DNA of 64,000 bases from Liopterus haemorrhoidalis (Eukaryota; Arthropoda; Insecta; Coleoptera; Dytiscidae). The notes under the pieces were generated by a model. That model saw nothing but the letters and a program-made list of their open reading frames with translations, was not told the DNA's origin and ran no database searches. The position numbers were made by a program, and so were the translations under genes. The stretch is taken from the NCBI GenBank assembly GCA_963971575.1, contig OZ020615.1:64799379-64863378 (forward strand), read 5' to 3'. The stretch's first letter is position 1; every line of letters begins with the position of its first letter. Below, one piece after another: positions 1 to 11,851 of the stretch.

Positions 1-949
1 CAAAATGTCATCATTAACAAATCTTGCTCAAAATTACAAAGACGGACAGTAAATATGATCAATTTAGGTAATTAGGTAGTTAAAATCTAAGACAACAGAA
101 TTATAAGAACGATAATACATATAAAATATTTTACGAAGCTAAATAGTTGGTTTCAAAATTCACAGATGGAGGGCTATTCGTAACGTACTAATTTATAACA
201 AATGTGAACGGTACATGCAACGTTAAAAGAATGCATTAAAGCATAACTCAGAGCGACACAACGCACAGTCAATAATTCGTTAATTTAAAGAGGTCTGAAT
301 GCGGCTTAAATCGGAACGCATGAATTCAAAACATTTTAGCGGTAAAAAACATCATTCAATGAAATGATTGTTCGCCATTAAATTCCTTTTTCATGTAAAT
401 GTGTATAGAATTATTTTTAGAACTTTCTCTCGCGGAACTTAAGCGCCGTGAAATCGTTTCTAATTAAAGATGCTCTGGAAATCGATAAAAATTTATTAGC
501 TCATAAATAATAAGTACTTTAATACACTAATAAATTTATTTGTCTAATATATTATGAATGTTTCAGGATTCGCATGTATAAAGAAGAAACTCTTATACTG
601 TCAAGGCTCAATTACACTGGGCGAATTTGTAGCTACTCGCTGGCGAGTAAGGTTCGGGAGTGAGTTTTGCAACTAGCTCAGTGAGTGTCGATCACAAAAG
701 CTAGTAAAAATTAAGATGTTGCATGTCTTTAAATATTTGTATTAACTATATTGATAATAGATATTTATTTCCAGACAGTTCTACTGAATAAATTATAAAT
801 AATAACCTAAGGAAATTTTATACTGATTTATATATAAGGTGATGGGTATTTGTATTATAGTTAATAAATAACAATGAAATCGAACACAAATATAATTTTA
901 GGAATATTTAAATAAAAATAGAAAAACAAATTGCTGTAATAATATATAC
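1..949. other. AT-rich, no gene seen
   Basis: No coding frame or repeat end I can support. The sequence is unique-looking within the window. Confidence 0.5.
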
Positions 950-1337
950 TCTTATCTCAGAAAGACTGATAGTAATAAAATTTATTATTTGTAAAAAGTT
1001 ATTGTTTTTTCACACAGAAGCGGCAAAACAAAATCGACAAAATATGAATAGTTCGAAACGAAATATTGTTAAAAACAACCGAGTGTGCCGCACATATTAT
1101 ATGGGAATACGAACTAGGGTTAAACACAATAGGTCATAAAAATTTGACCCTAAAATTTTGAGGAAAAATATGGTCACAGGGGTGTGTTTAATGATAAATA
1201 TGGTCACAGGCGTGCGTTTAATAAAATGATCAATAGTAATATAGAAAAACACAAAACCAATTTAAACGTGTTTAAAATGTGCACGTCACTGGTAACTGAC
1301 AAAATGATTTATTACTTTCAGTCTTTCTGAGATATAG
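950..1337. mobile_element. Inverted-repeat MITE
   Basis: Ends TATCTCAGAAAGACTGATAG and (reverse right) TATCTCAGAAAGACTGAAAG, continuing into AGTAATAAA, 388 bp in all. Internal direct repeat ATAAATATGGTCACAGG at about 1166 and 1195. Non-coding. Confidence 0.8.
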
Positions 1338-2771
1338 TAATTAATAAAATTGGAGGTTATATCAGTTTTTAAAAACGGCTGAACGTATTTTAACGAAATT
1401 TGGTACAGAGTAGAACCAGGATCAAATATAGGCATGATATCTCAAAATTTTCTTTCTTAGGGGGTGTTTCTGGGTTAAAACTGGTACTAAAAAACTTAAA
1501 ATATTATATTTATAAACAGAACTATCTTAACAGAAAAAACTATACAATAAAAATTGTTTATAAGAAAACAGATCTTATTTGTTGCATTTTTTCAGTTTGA
1601 TGAATATCAGGGTAGTTACGGGGGGGGGGGGCCCTAAAACTAAAATATTGAAATATTTCACTTCACATCAAAAATGAAACAAGAAAATTTATTTAGAACA
1701 AAGAAACATTCCTTTCAAAGAAAAAAGACATTAAAACAAATAGGAAATCAAAAAATTAAACGATATTTTGATATTTATAGCAAAAAATCAAACTTCACAT
1801 GTATATAACATATACGATAAACAAAGACTGACGTCCCGTTAGCATAGAGATGACGCGTAGCTTCTCTATTTACCCCCACCACTACAAGTTACGAGACAAC
1901 CTTTGCTTTAATAATCTTGACCTTGAACGTTAAAACTATCTACTAAACTTATCCACTACGCATAGTGAACAGTCTATTAATTTAAAGAACTCTGAACGCA
2001 GTTTTAGATTAATCTTTTAATGTTTTATTTAAAATATAATTTTGTATAATCATGTTAAAATGCTATTTACTGACTAAATATTTAACGACTTGTATATTTT
2101 ATAATATATCGATTACAATGTCTGGCTGTTTTTTGTGGTGTTTTTTCAGACACGTGGAGGTCTGAAGACGCTCATAAAAACTGAACTTATTAAATGACAT
2201 ATCATGTCTGAGCTCTGCCTCAAACACATTTTCACTCCGAGATCTATTCAATGCAAATTACACTTTCGAAATTTTGCGAATTTTTGTTCTCGTGAGAAAA
2301 AGAATTTTGACTTTGAAAACAACTTTCCTGCGTTTATCTGTCGTGACTACATGTAAGACCTTGTGCGTACTAGATCAGTGTTTCTTCACCGCCAGTTCGT
2401 GAGGAAACATAACCGATCCGTGAAAAAAGTTTCGTTAAAATGAGATTCATTCAACATTATTTTATATACATATTTGATTTAACAAAAAGTGTTCCCTATT
2501 CTGATAATTTCGTTACTAATTCTGCTTAAAAGTTCAGGGTCCAAGGAGTATAAGACAAAAACATGGCATAGAATATATATATTTTTTTAAGTAGTGTATT
2601 GTGTGTGTATGTTTAACTATTTATAAATGTAATGTACACGTCATAAGACAAGGCAATTCTAAAAACAAGCATATCCAAGTAAATAGACGGTCGTCAACCT
2701 TCTAGCGAGTCCGTTTCAACTCACAGTTCGGCCGGCCCACTTCCACTATACGTCACATTTTTAAAACAATC
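1338..2771. other. AT-rich, no gene seen
   Basis: Only a poly-G run (1620-1632) and scattered hAT-like shreds. No supported gene. Confidence 0.5.
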
Positions 2772-2943
2772 AAAAAAAATCAGCTGTCCCATCACAGGAC
2801 CGACCGCCATCACAAAGTACTTATAAAAAATACATTCTAGCAGTAGAGTAGAAATAACTTGGGCCATTATTTTCTAACAGAGATATTATTTATCATGACC
2901 ATGGAAACGTTGCATGTAAATATGAAAAAATAGATACTATTTA
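2772..2943 (-). repeat. R2 terminal fragment
   Basis: The first 170 bp of the R2 end (CAGGACCGACCGCCATCACA, ATCATGACCATGGAAACGTT) stop where R1 copy a begins, so R1 arrived later or deleted the rest. Confidence 0.7.
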
Positions 2944-3986
2944 AAAATTTATGTGAAGTGTGAATTTTCACACATTTCAGGGTTTCGCAGGTATTTAATA
3001 AGTGAGTGATGATTATTTGGGACGCCAAAACCAATTTTAAGTTAAAATATTTTTTTATTAATTTTAATTCGAATGCCTAATACCATTATTTGGGTTTCTA
3101 AATAATTGCAGTATTTTTTTTTTATATATAGCAAGGTTCATTAATATTTTGAAAATTGCGCCTACGGCTTCTGTTAGTTGTATAAGTCATAAACTCCGTC
3201 CCTCTGATCTCGTATACATTCAAACAGAATTAAATTATAATTTTAACATTTCCTACTGGTTATTAAATTTACGCTTTTAAAAATTAAATGCAACATTTGC
3301 CAAAATATAACTAGAACTTCGACAAAATAATTTAAACAAAATAAAAATGCAAAAAAAAAAAACAAAAATAAAAATTGACGGGAATTGAACAGTGGTTTGC
3401 AACTTACGAAGCGAGAACGTTACCACTGGACTACGGACGTTCACTCGATTATTGTGTTAAATAGCGGATTAAATATTTTACATACTTTAAAAACACAAAA
3501 AATGAGTTATTTTCCGAAAACATAATCTGATCAAAAATTCCTGTTGTACTATTCCGGTTCACACCAATGTACATTACTTAGAATTTTTTCAGATTTTTAG
3601 TTTAAACCATCTGGGCTACAGGGTGTGGGACAATTTTGTTTTTACAATTTTGGCAAAAATGGCTTCAAAATAATTTATTTTGCAAAAATAAAATTTTTAT
3701 TGTTAAAACACGTACTAAGGGCTTTCATTTGATACCCTACTCAGAATTAAAAAAAATAAATAAATTTTTATGGGCATTTATTTGTTTATATTTTTAGGGG
3801 GATATGTTTTTTAGATGTTTTAGTATTTTTTCTATGTGCGGGTCAAAGAGTTGTATAAGCATGCCAAATTTCAACTCTCTAGGTTTAGCCGTTTAGCTAC
3901 AATTTTTAACAGACAGACAAACAAACAGACAGACTACAAAATGACGGTATAAGGGTTTTTTGGTCATACCTACAAAACCCTAAAAA
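2944..3986 (-). mobile_element. R1 repeat (Helentron/HINE-like), copy a
   Basis: Reversed copy. Family features: subterminal inverted repeats AGGGTTTYGYAGGTA, a CTGT microsatellite near the 5' end (here GACAGACAAACAGACAGAC), a stem-loop GTGTGAA-TT-TTCACAC outside the 3' inverted repeat, and T-rich borders. The core carries a tRNA-like module at 3376-3444. It truncates an R2 fragment at 2772-2943. Confidence 0.75.
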
Positions 3987-4194
3987 GATTAAAGAACGAA
4001 AGGAATTTTTATTGTTTTTATGGAGATACAATTTTTCATATAAAATAATACACCTAGATAATCTAATCGTATTTCATTGAATAGATCCGTTAGATTAAAC
4101 ATTGTAAGAATTACTAATGTTTCTGTTGGTTTGAGTGTTGGTTTAGTTGGTGTGGGATATAGATGGTATGGTATTGTGTGTAGTAGTCGGTTAG

Positions 4195-4390
4195 TGTAGC
4201 AGTAGTGTTGGGTGAGCTCGGGCAAGAGCCTTAGGTCAGTCAACCCGCAGCTTGGGCTGTTCGACCAGTGCGGCCTGCCTCGTTACTCGCTGCTTGTCGC
4301 CTGCCGCTTGCCGCTAGCAACCAGCCAGCGGATATGACGGCCAGGGTTCATAGGCCGTCGCACGTTTTAGCTTTCACGCTGAAAAAAGGG
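4195..4390. other. GC-rich unannotated patch
   Basis: GC and CpG rise sharply (GCAGCTTGGGCTGTTCGACC, GCCTGCCGCTTGCCGCTAGC). An open frame from 4268 covers it but matches nothing I know. It may be the 5' end of a mobile element or an unrecognised untranslated exon. Confidence 0.35.
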
Positions 4391-4739
4391 GGTGTCAAAC
4401 CGTTTCAATGCTATCACCAAATCAAATATAACGAAAGTATTTATAAAATAAACATCAAACAATACAAGAAAATTCTTTGTGATATTTTAAAACATTAGTT
4501 TTATTCACGGGCAGAGCTGCGCCTTCTGCATTAGAGGTAAAAATAAATGCGTATCCTTACATACAATACAACATTTAATGTATCTATAAGTGCATATATG
4601 TATCACATATTTATGGTTATGTAGTGACTACACCAACTAGTTTTTAAATAGGAACAATTATTTAAAAACCTCGGTTTTATTCAGCTACTGAAGATGGCCT
4701 CTTTGTAGCTGTATTGTTTCATCATCAACAAGCCTTGTC

Positions 4740-5445
4740 CATGGTGATTTTGGATTTATAAAAAGAGCATAGGCTGTCAATAAAATTTCTCCATCTAACT
4801 CGTCTATCTGCCATGGGCTTCAAATCGGTGATGTTGTTATACAGTCTTTTGTCTTGGTTTTGAGAGTTCCATGCATTTATTTCTAGCAGAGTTCTAGCGA
4901 CGCCAGGTGTTCTTGGGTCGCCCTCTACGCCTACTGCCCTGAGGGTTGTATGCTAGTGCATAGCGACACACTTCGCTAGGAGCCTTTCGATGAGTGTGCC
5001 CTAACCAACCATACTTTCTTCTTTTTATTTGCAAATTAATGTCCATTTCACCAGTTCTTTCCCCAAATTCTACGTGGCCTATAAATGCGAAGGATTCTTC
5101 GAATACATCCATTTACAAATACTCGCACTCTTGTCTTGATAGCTTCTGTAACGAACCAAGTCTCGCAGCCGTACAGAAGAACTGACGTCACGCATGCCCT
5201 GAATATGGTAGTTTTCGCGGAAGTACTGTAGATCGCAGAGTTCCATACACGGCTAAGTTGGATGAAGACGCCTCTAGTTTTGCGTATTCTGCTTTCCACA
5301 TCTATATCCGCGCCACCGTCCACAGACACAACACTCCCCAAGTACTGGAAATCATCCACATGCTCGATTTGATGGTTACCGAGCAGTAAAGGTCTATCAG
5401 TTTCTGCATTTATCCACATTTCTTTCGTCTTGCGAGCTATTAATT
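4740..5445 (-). pseudogene. Non-LTR retrotransposon reverse-transcriptase C-terminal remnant
   Basis: Minus-strand reading gives HVDDFQYLGSVVSVDGG, then LLYGCETWFVTEAI and CIRRILRIYRP. After a frame break near 5050-5110 it gives KRRKYGWLGHTHRKAP, NPQGSRRRGRPKNTWRR and a Trp/Arg-rich end. This is the typical post-polymerase region of RTE-like and related LINE proteins (YLGS..S.DGG, LLYGCETW, GW.GH..R, GRP..TWRR). The catalytic palm is absent and frames are broken, so it is dead. Confidence 0.8.
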
Positions 5446-5745
5446 TTTAATCCAACTTTTGCAGATTCAATCGTGAGGTCATTCAGTAGCTGAATTGTTT
5501 AGTGACAATAAAATAATTTGTAAAGAGTAAAATAAAGAGTTTTTTAATTTTTTAATTTTACCTCTTCTTAAACTTTTCGTTAACTCAATAAGTAATATTT
5601 AGTACTAATTTATTATTTTTTCGTAGATATTTCAAGCCTTGATCAATAAAATTGCTAATTCGTATATAAAAAAGAACTGTATTTAAAAAGACGAATGCAT
5701 AATTCTGAGCTGATTATGCATGATATATTCACCCTTATAAGTTCT

Positions 5746-6169
5746 AAAAATCAGCTGTGGCCACCACAGGACCGACCGCCATCTTAAAGTACTTGTATAA
5801 AATACATTCTAGCAGCAGAGTAGAAATAACTTGGCCCTATATTTTCTAACAGAGATATTATTTATCATGACCATGGAACGTTACATATAAGTATGAAAAA
5901 ATAGATACTTACTAAAAATTTTTCATTTTAACAAAAAATTTCTCAAATGAAGTTATTAGTTAAATAATTTTTTTCGAATTATTTTTCTGTTATGAAATAT
6001 TTGCAAAAATCTTAAAATCGACACGAGTCAACCGATTTTTACCAAAAGTTGATCAACTCGTACCACTGATGTCAAAAGCTTAAATATGAAGTTTCATAAA
6101 AATTCTTTTAGCCGAATTTGCTCTGACCGTTTACACAGACGGATGGACAGACGGACGGACCGACCGACC

Positions 6170-6218
<49 letters not shown>

Positions 6219-6374
6219 CCAGATAGACAGACCGACAGACATACATTATGCTAAAAATAGTCAAAGCCCTACACAACGTTAGAGACCTCAATTCGTGGAG
6301 ATCCATCGAAATCTCGAAATGTCAAAATCGGTAAGATCACAATACGTCCCATATATATGTTGGCGGTCGGTAAC
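5746..6374 (-). mobile_element. R2 repeat (Helentron/HINE-like), full copy
   Basis: About 630 bp. Seen on the minus strand: 5' subterminal repeat ACCGACCGCCA, a long CTGT microsatellite (6163-6220), an AT-rich core, the inverse TGGCGGTCGGT, then a stem-loop CTGTGG-CCA-CCACAG and a T-rich border. This is the order known for HINE elements mobilised by Helentrons. Confidence 0.72.
6163..6220. repeat. GACA microsatellite
   Basis: About twelve GACA units with a few changes, part of the R2 copy at 5746-6374. Confidence 0.95.
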
Positions 6375-6391
6375 AAAATATGTACTTTAAT

Positions 6392-6773
6392 TAGGGTGAC
6401 CATCCGTCCCGGTTTTCCGGGATTGTCTCGGTTTTAGGTCAATTGTCCCGGTGTCCCGAAAAATGTTCTCGGGACGCCCGATTGTCCCGGTTTTTGAGGT
6501 GAGGACTCGAGGACTCTTGTTGCTCTTCACTTTGAATTTGGGGGAGGTGAGGACTTTTTTTTTTTGCTCTTCACTTTGAATTTAGGAGGTGAGGACCTTT
6601 TTTTTTGCTCTTCACTTTGAATTTAGGAGGTGAGGACCTTTTTTTTGCTCTTCACTTAAAATTTGGGGAGGTGAGGATATTTTTTTGCACTTCACTTGGA
6701 TCTGGGAGGAAACAAAGACCTTTTTTTTTTCCCCTGTGTCCCGGTTTCCCTTCACTGAAATCTGGTCACCCTA
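6392..6773. mobile_element. hAT-like MITE, TSD ACTTTAAT
   Basis: 382 bp with ends TAGGGTGACCA..TGGTCACCCTA and perfect 8-bp duplications (6384-6391, 6774-6781). The interior is a run of five T-rich units of about 40 bp (GGTGAGGACC-T(n)-GCTCTTCACTT). Eight-bp duplications define the hAT superfamily. Confidence 0.92.
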
Positions 6774-8195
6774 ACTTTAATAACCGAATTACAAACTAAT
6801 TTCAATGGTTCACAAATCTTGAAAATTTTAAATTCTATCCCTCAAACTGAAAAATATAGAGACCTACGGTTTAAATTTACGAAATCCTCGTGTCTTATAT
6901 AATCCATGAAAAAATTCTTAATAATATACCTTCAAATTGTTTTAAATTTCCAACTTTGAAAACTTTTATGGAGTGTTGTAGAGATGGTATTTCGTGTAAG
7001 AGCCAGTTCGGTGAGCAATGTTGGTTATCTTCTAACTGTGCTCTGCATAACCGTAACTTTCCCACAAAGTACAAACGGATATCTCTACCTCGAGGCCTGG
7101 CCTGCCTGTCTAGGGTCATTGTAACTAATAACCACCCAGGTATTATAGGTACACACTGAAAAATTTCACTTATTTACTCCATTATTTCAGATCATTTCTT
7201 CCAAGAATATTTATTAACAATCTCGGTTTCAAAGTAAATATTACGTCACTCATTCAAATGTAAATAAATCTATTACTAAAGGATTAGATAAGATATAATA
7301 GTAAAATGACAAACATTTATACTCGATTCGCAAATTTATTATAAATTTAGTTTTAGTGAATCTGCAACATTAGTTTGGATTAATTTAGTCTTGAGTATAT
7401 TGCCACATAATTTCAGGTGGGTTTGGAACATAATTCAAGGTGAATTTACTGTATAATTAAGCAAAGTGTACACCTGAAGGACGAACTTGTACGAATCACA
7501 ACGAAAGACAACTTGGTAACACAAGACGTCGACAATCTGAAACGAATACGAACAAGAGGATTAAGAAAAACAAATAAATACAACACGATCGAAAAAAGGC
7601 TTTGTCAGGCCTTGAATTTTATTTTTTTATATGTTAAGTTGGCAATTCTGTGCTTCTTATCGTTTTTGAGCACTTACTTTGGATGCTTCTCTATAATGAT
7701 CAATCCAGGTTTCCCCCCTCACGGGGAATTAGATAGATATTAAAGCAAAAAAAATCCGGGAGAGAATTTTGGTGCCTTTTGGAAAATCAACATAATTTTA
7801 ATCAAATTAATAGCACAATCTAATACAATTTGTAGCATAATTTTGAGTAAATTTTAACTATATTTCGAGTTTCTGTCCCTAAGTTCTAGACAGAATCAGA
7901 CCAATTCTGTAAATCAGTTACTATGATCATAGTAACTAAATTTGTCACTATGAGCAAGGTCAGTTACTATCATAATAACTTTGGGGTATTTCGTATTACG
8001 CAAGACAAAAGTAACATAAAAGTTCCCATCATAGTAACTACCAAATGCTGGTGTTTATAAGTAATAACTTAGTTCTTATGAAGGTAAAAATGACGGACAT
8101 TTGATTTTAAGTGTAATTATTAGATATAATAGAAAATGAAGAATATTAGTAAAGAAAATTATATAAATTAAATATATATATAAAATATGTATGTG

Positions 8196-8341
8196 CAGGG
8201 TTGGACTGGGATTAAAATGTGTACCGGGAATTCTGGAGGAAGTCGGGCCACTGACCTTTCGATTTTTGAACGGGCCTTTTGATTTTCGGGCCAATTGACC
8301 CTTCGGGCCACCCGGTATCCCGTCGGGCCAATCCAACCCTG
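8196..8341. mobile_element. hAT-like MITE, TSD TGTATGTG
   Basis: 146 bp, ends CAGGGTTGGACTGG..CCAATCCAACCCTG, with perfect duplications at 8188-8195 and 8342-8349. Rich in CGGGCC/GGCCCG words, so its GC stands out. A half copy of the same family ends near 29426. Confidence 0.93.
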
Positions 8342-8491
8342 TGTATGTGTGAGTGTAGGTAAATGTTTATATTGCAGAAGATGAAATATATTAAAGATCA
8401 AAAAGTCTTTTCCAATTCCACATTTTTAATATAAGTCTTTTAAATTATTAAAACGGTTTTTGTTTTTAAAAAAATTAACAAAAGTTCTATT

Positions 8492-8642
8492 CAGTGACAC
8501 AAAAATAGTTTCATGAGGGGGGAAGGGTTATAAAATGAGACGTATGGAAGTAATGACAAAATAACGAAAATGCATCGAAGTAATAAAAAATCCAGCTTCA
8601 TGGGAGGTTCTAACCCCCAAATCCTACCCGCCTGCGCCACTG
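8492..8642. mobile_element. hAT-like MITE, TSD GTTCTATT
   Basis: 151 bp, ends CAGTGACAC..GCGCCACTG, with perfect 8-bp duplications at 8484-8491 and 8643-8650. No coding content. Confidence 0.9.
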
Positions 8643-8883
8643 GTTCTATTGTCGAGAATTTGTCTTTGCATTCCGTTTTTTTTTAAATTTCTTCACTGAT
8701 TTCGTTTTTTTTTTTTTATTTTATAAATGTATATACCATAATATATATTATATAACAACAAAATAATGTAAGCAATACAATATTTTGACATTGTTAACCT
8801 CAACTGTCATCTGTATACGACCAATGCGCATGCGTGTTGCGCTTCTGTACCTAACTTCATTCTTTTCTCAGTAACTGTCACTA

Positions 8884-9290
8884 CAGTCTGTTCCAAACGG
8901 TTAAGCGGAACTAAATTTTGCAATCTAGTTACTTTCATCGTTTAAATCGTGCTTTTCGACCGTTTTGTTTAAGCTTTGTAAATCATACTTACAATACACA
9001 TGTTTTGGTTAAGGTTAATATCATTTTAAAATGTCATTTTCTTTATATTTTGATTTTTTGTGTCATTCTTAATACAAATTTCCCATTTATTAATTTTTTT
9101 GTCATTAAAATATATAAAAAAATAATTTAATTTTGACATAGGTCATTCGTTTCCATGGTTTCATTGTTATAATTTTAAATTTTGACATTCCAACGTGAAA
9201 AATGAAATAACCCAAGCAAGGTCCCTTGTCGTGACAACCTAAAAGAACGAAATTCCCATTTAGTTCCGCCTAACCGTTTGAAACAGACTG
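8884..9290. mobile_element. TA-flanked MITE family M1, copy 1
   Basis: 407 bp, ends CAGTCTGTTCCAAACGGTTA / TAACCGTTTGAAACAGACTG, with TA on both sides. The interior is AT-rich. A short open frame (MQSSYFHRLNRAFRPF..) recurs in the copies only because the DNA is conserved. Confidence 0.9.
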
Positions 9291-10200
9291 TAAGATATAA
9301 TTTTCATAGCGACGTCACTACAGTTGGATATTACATACGAAAAATGTTAAAGTAACTATTATAGTAACTTTTACAGAATTGATCTGTACATCAGTTTTTA
9401 GCAGAACTAGTTGCAAATTTTATTCTTAGAATTAATTCTCTTGTAAGTTCATTTCGAAATAATTTATAAATAGTATTTACGAGAACTTATTTATACTCAG
9501 ACTTGCTTTATGAATTAATTTGAGTCAACAACACTTTAAAAAATGATGTGATCAGCACTCGATGTTCCAATTGCACTATTAACAAATTTAGTCACTAATA
9601 GACATTACAAAGCTTTATTTCTCGCTTCTTGGACTATGCTAACTGACAGATCTTTCTAGGTATCTTCTATGCAAATGCTTGATTTTTTTCAGTTGATTTC
9701 TGCAGTTTTTGTGTGATATTTTTCCACTGGTCGACGGATGTAAAGCACTGGGGGGCAACTCCTGGGGACCTTACAATCGAAGAGGCCCCGACGACGCGTG
9801 TTAAAATTTTCTATATGTACCATAGATTCTATTCAGTTTTTAAAGAATTTAATCGCTTGGTAATCCTCATTATTATTAAACGTTCTCAACATTTGCTGTA
9901 ATAAAAATATTTCAGTTTCGATTAATACGTGTTATTGGCATATTAAAAGTAATACGTAATATAAAAGAAATAAATACGATAGTTTAGTAGGTGATTAACG
10001 ATTACCATTATGAGTAGTAAACATGTACTTATTTGTAAGTGGCGCTCAAAAAAGAAAGCAGAAAACTCATGCCGAGGCAGATAAAAAAAAAAAAAAACAA
10101 AAATATCTTCATTTTAAATCTCTGGAAGATTCATAAGGGGGGGCCGTACATTTTCCCGGGGCCCCAAGCATTACGTCACTGATGGACAATCTTCACATAA

Positions 10201-11416
10201 CACTTAATAAGTCTCCGGTCTGACACATATATGGGCAACCCTGTTGACAGACCTATATGATTTCTGGATAGTACCAACCTTCAAACGATACGTGTGAAAA
10301 TTTCATGACATTCTGACAATTAGTTTAGAGGTTACAGTGGTTTTAGTGACTTCAGTTTTGTAATTTTCAAAAGAATGGATAAAAAAGAATTTCGTGTTGA
10401 TTAACGCTACGTACAACCCCCAGAGATTATTAGTTTCTTATACAAAACTAACAATCTGAAATAAAATTAGTGACAATCTATACATCAAATTTTGCACAGA
10501 ATTTTTATCTATCTAATAAGATATTTTTGATTGTAGAAAAAATTATTCTAAAAATGTTATTGCTAAATAACTTAATAATAGGTATTACACAACAATGTTC
10601 TGTAATTTTTTAAATATATTTGTGGGTTTCAAATAATTTTTATATTTATATAGTTTTGTGTAGAAATGTTCAAATAATACGTTAACATTTTTTTCGACAT
10701 GATTGTTTATAGTTTAGAGCCTTCGTCGAAAAATATTATACTTGATGATAATGAAATGCCACTTGGTACAGGTATTCTTTACATAAAATGGAACATTTTT
10801 ATCCGCCGTACCTATATTGAGAACCGCGGCAGATTCGAGGTGGCGGCAAAAGTAGATTACCAAGTACAATAACTATAAGTAATTTTCACAATAGAACAAA
10901 TTATCTCCAAACATATTTTTAGAATGAAGCTTTAGCTACAATTTGCCGCATGGTACACAAATATGCGTCGAATGATTTACAAGATGGCGTCTATAACGCA
11001 AGTTGTTTATTTAAAATTACATGACAGTTCTTTTGCCAATTAAAAATATCCTATTAGGTAGATAAAAATTCGCTGAAAATTTTGATGTATAGATTGTTAC
11101 TAATTTTATTTCAGGTTGTTAGTCTTGTATAGGAAACTGAACGGTTGTGCGCACCCTTAAACATTGTTTTTTGATGGAAAAAAATACTGTTGAAGACAAA
11201 CAGTGGCTTGATAAGCGTTATAGAGACTCTGCACCAGGCAAATCAACTATTACTGATTGGTATGCTGAATTTAAGTTAATTAATTTTAATTTTTTTAATT
11301 TTAGGAGCGTTGGAATGAATGTATCACTCTTAAAGGAGAGTATGTTGATGAATAAAGTCGAATTTCTAAAAAAAAAAATTTTCTTAGTTAGACCGGAGAC
11401 TTATTGAGCGACGTGG
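10201..11416 (+). mobile_element. Mariner deletion derivative, interrupted by a TTAA element
   Basis: The ends share the inverted repeat (C)TYAATAAGTCTCCRGTCT and are flanked by TA. Internal coding shreds are mariner-like: [20 protein letters not shown] (DNA-binding part) fused to RWNECI-type C-terminal codons, with everything between deleted. The same joint is present in the copy at 52437-52889. Without the 752-bp insertion at 10405-11156 the element is about 460 bp. Confidence 0.85.
10405..11156. mobile_element. piggyBac-like TTAA element inside mariner copy
   Basis: It is flanked by TTAA at 10401-10404 and 11157-11160, and the interrupted mariner reads through when it is removed. Long imperfect inverted repeats of about 140 bp include CTAACAATCTGAAATAAAAT on the left against CTAACAACCTGAAATAAAAT on the reverse right. 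It has no coding capacity. The TTAA target is diagnostic of the piggyBac superfamily; the tips (CGCTACGTACAACC / GGGTGCGCACAACC) are degenerate. Confidence 0.85.
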
Positions 11417-11851
11417 TATCTTTACTTCCGGTCTTATTTCGTTAGTATCCTAAAGAACTAATGTGGCTACTCGTAATTTTGGAATTAGTTATTTTTAAAT
11501 GTTATAAAATGGCGTTTATTTTATTTTTTCGTGTGGTGTTGCAATGTGGTCGCAATTTTAGGTTGTTTGTTGGGAGAGAAAGTTGTTGGCATCGGATTTC
11601 TTTTAGAAAAAAAAAAATGTCACACGAATGTCACACGCTAAAAGAATCCTGGGTATCGTTTTACTCATATAACCTTAGTCTCTTGACCTGCATTGCAAAA
11701 AATCAAATTCTACAAGGTCCATTTACACATCCAAATTAAGCTCGAATCACTTTTAATCTTTTTGGTTTCAAATCAATGTGCATTGGAAAATCATGGAAAC
11801 AAATGAGTAAAAATTTTTTGACTCCGATTTTAGCCAAAATATAGTTTTAGG

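Larger units (their letters stand above)
7897..9386. mobile_element. Palindrome-bearing MITE (P family), enlarged by insertions
   Basis: Ends CAGACCAATTCTGTAA and (reverse right) CAGATCAATTCTGTAA. Near the left end is the perfect 20-mer GTTACTATGATCATAGTAAC. Inside lie two hAT MITEs (8196-8341, 8492-8642) and M1 copy 1 (8884-9290). Relatives: 17925-18158 (one end) and 53628-53785 (complete, 158 bp). Confidence 0.72.

Noticed and set aside
6094..6306. Open frame rich in Cys-Leu-Ser-Val repeats
   Set aside because: Translation of the GACA microsatellite.
8918..9130. Recurrent small frame MQSSYFHRLNRAF.. present in several places
   Set aside because: It lies within M1 MITE copies; conservation is that of the DNA and the frame is hydrophobic AT-rich translation with no known domain.
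9713..10195. hAT element ending in CATTACGTCACTG at 10192
   Set aside because: The right end looks right but I find no matching left end or 8-bp duplication.
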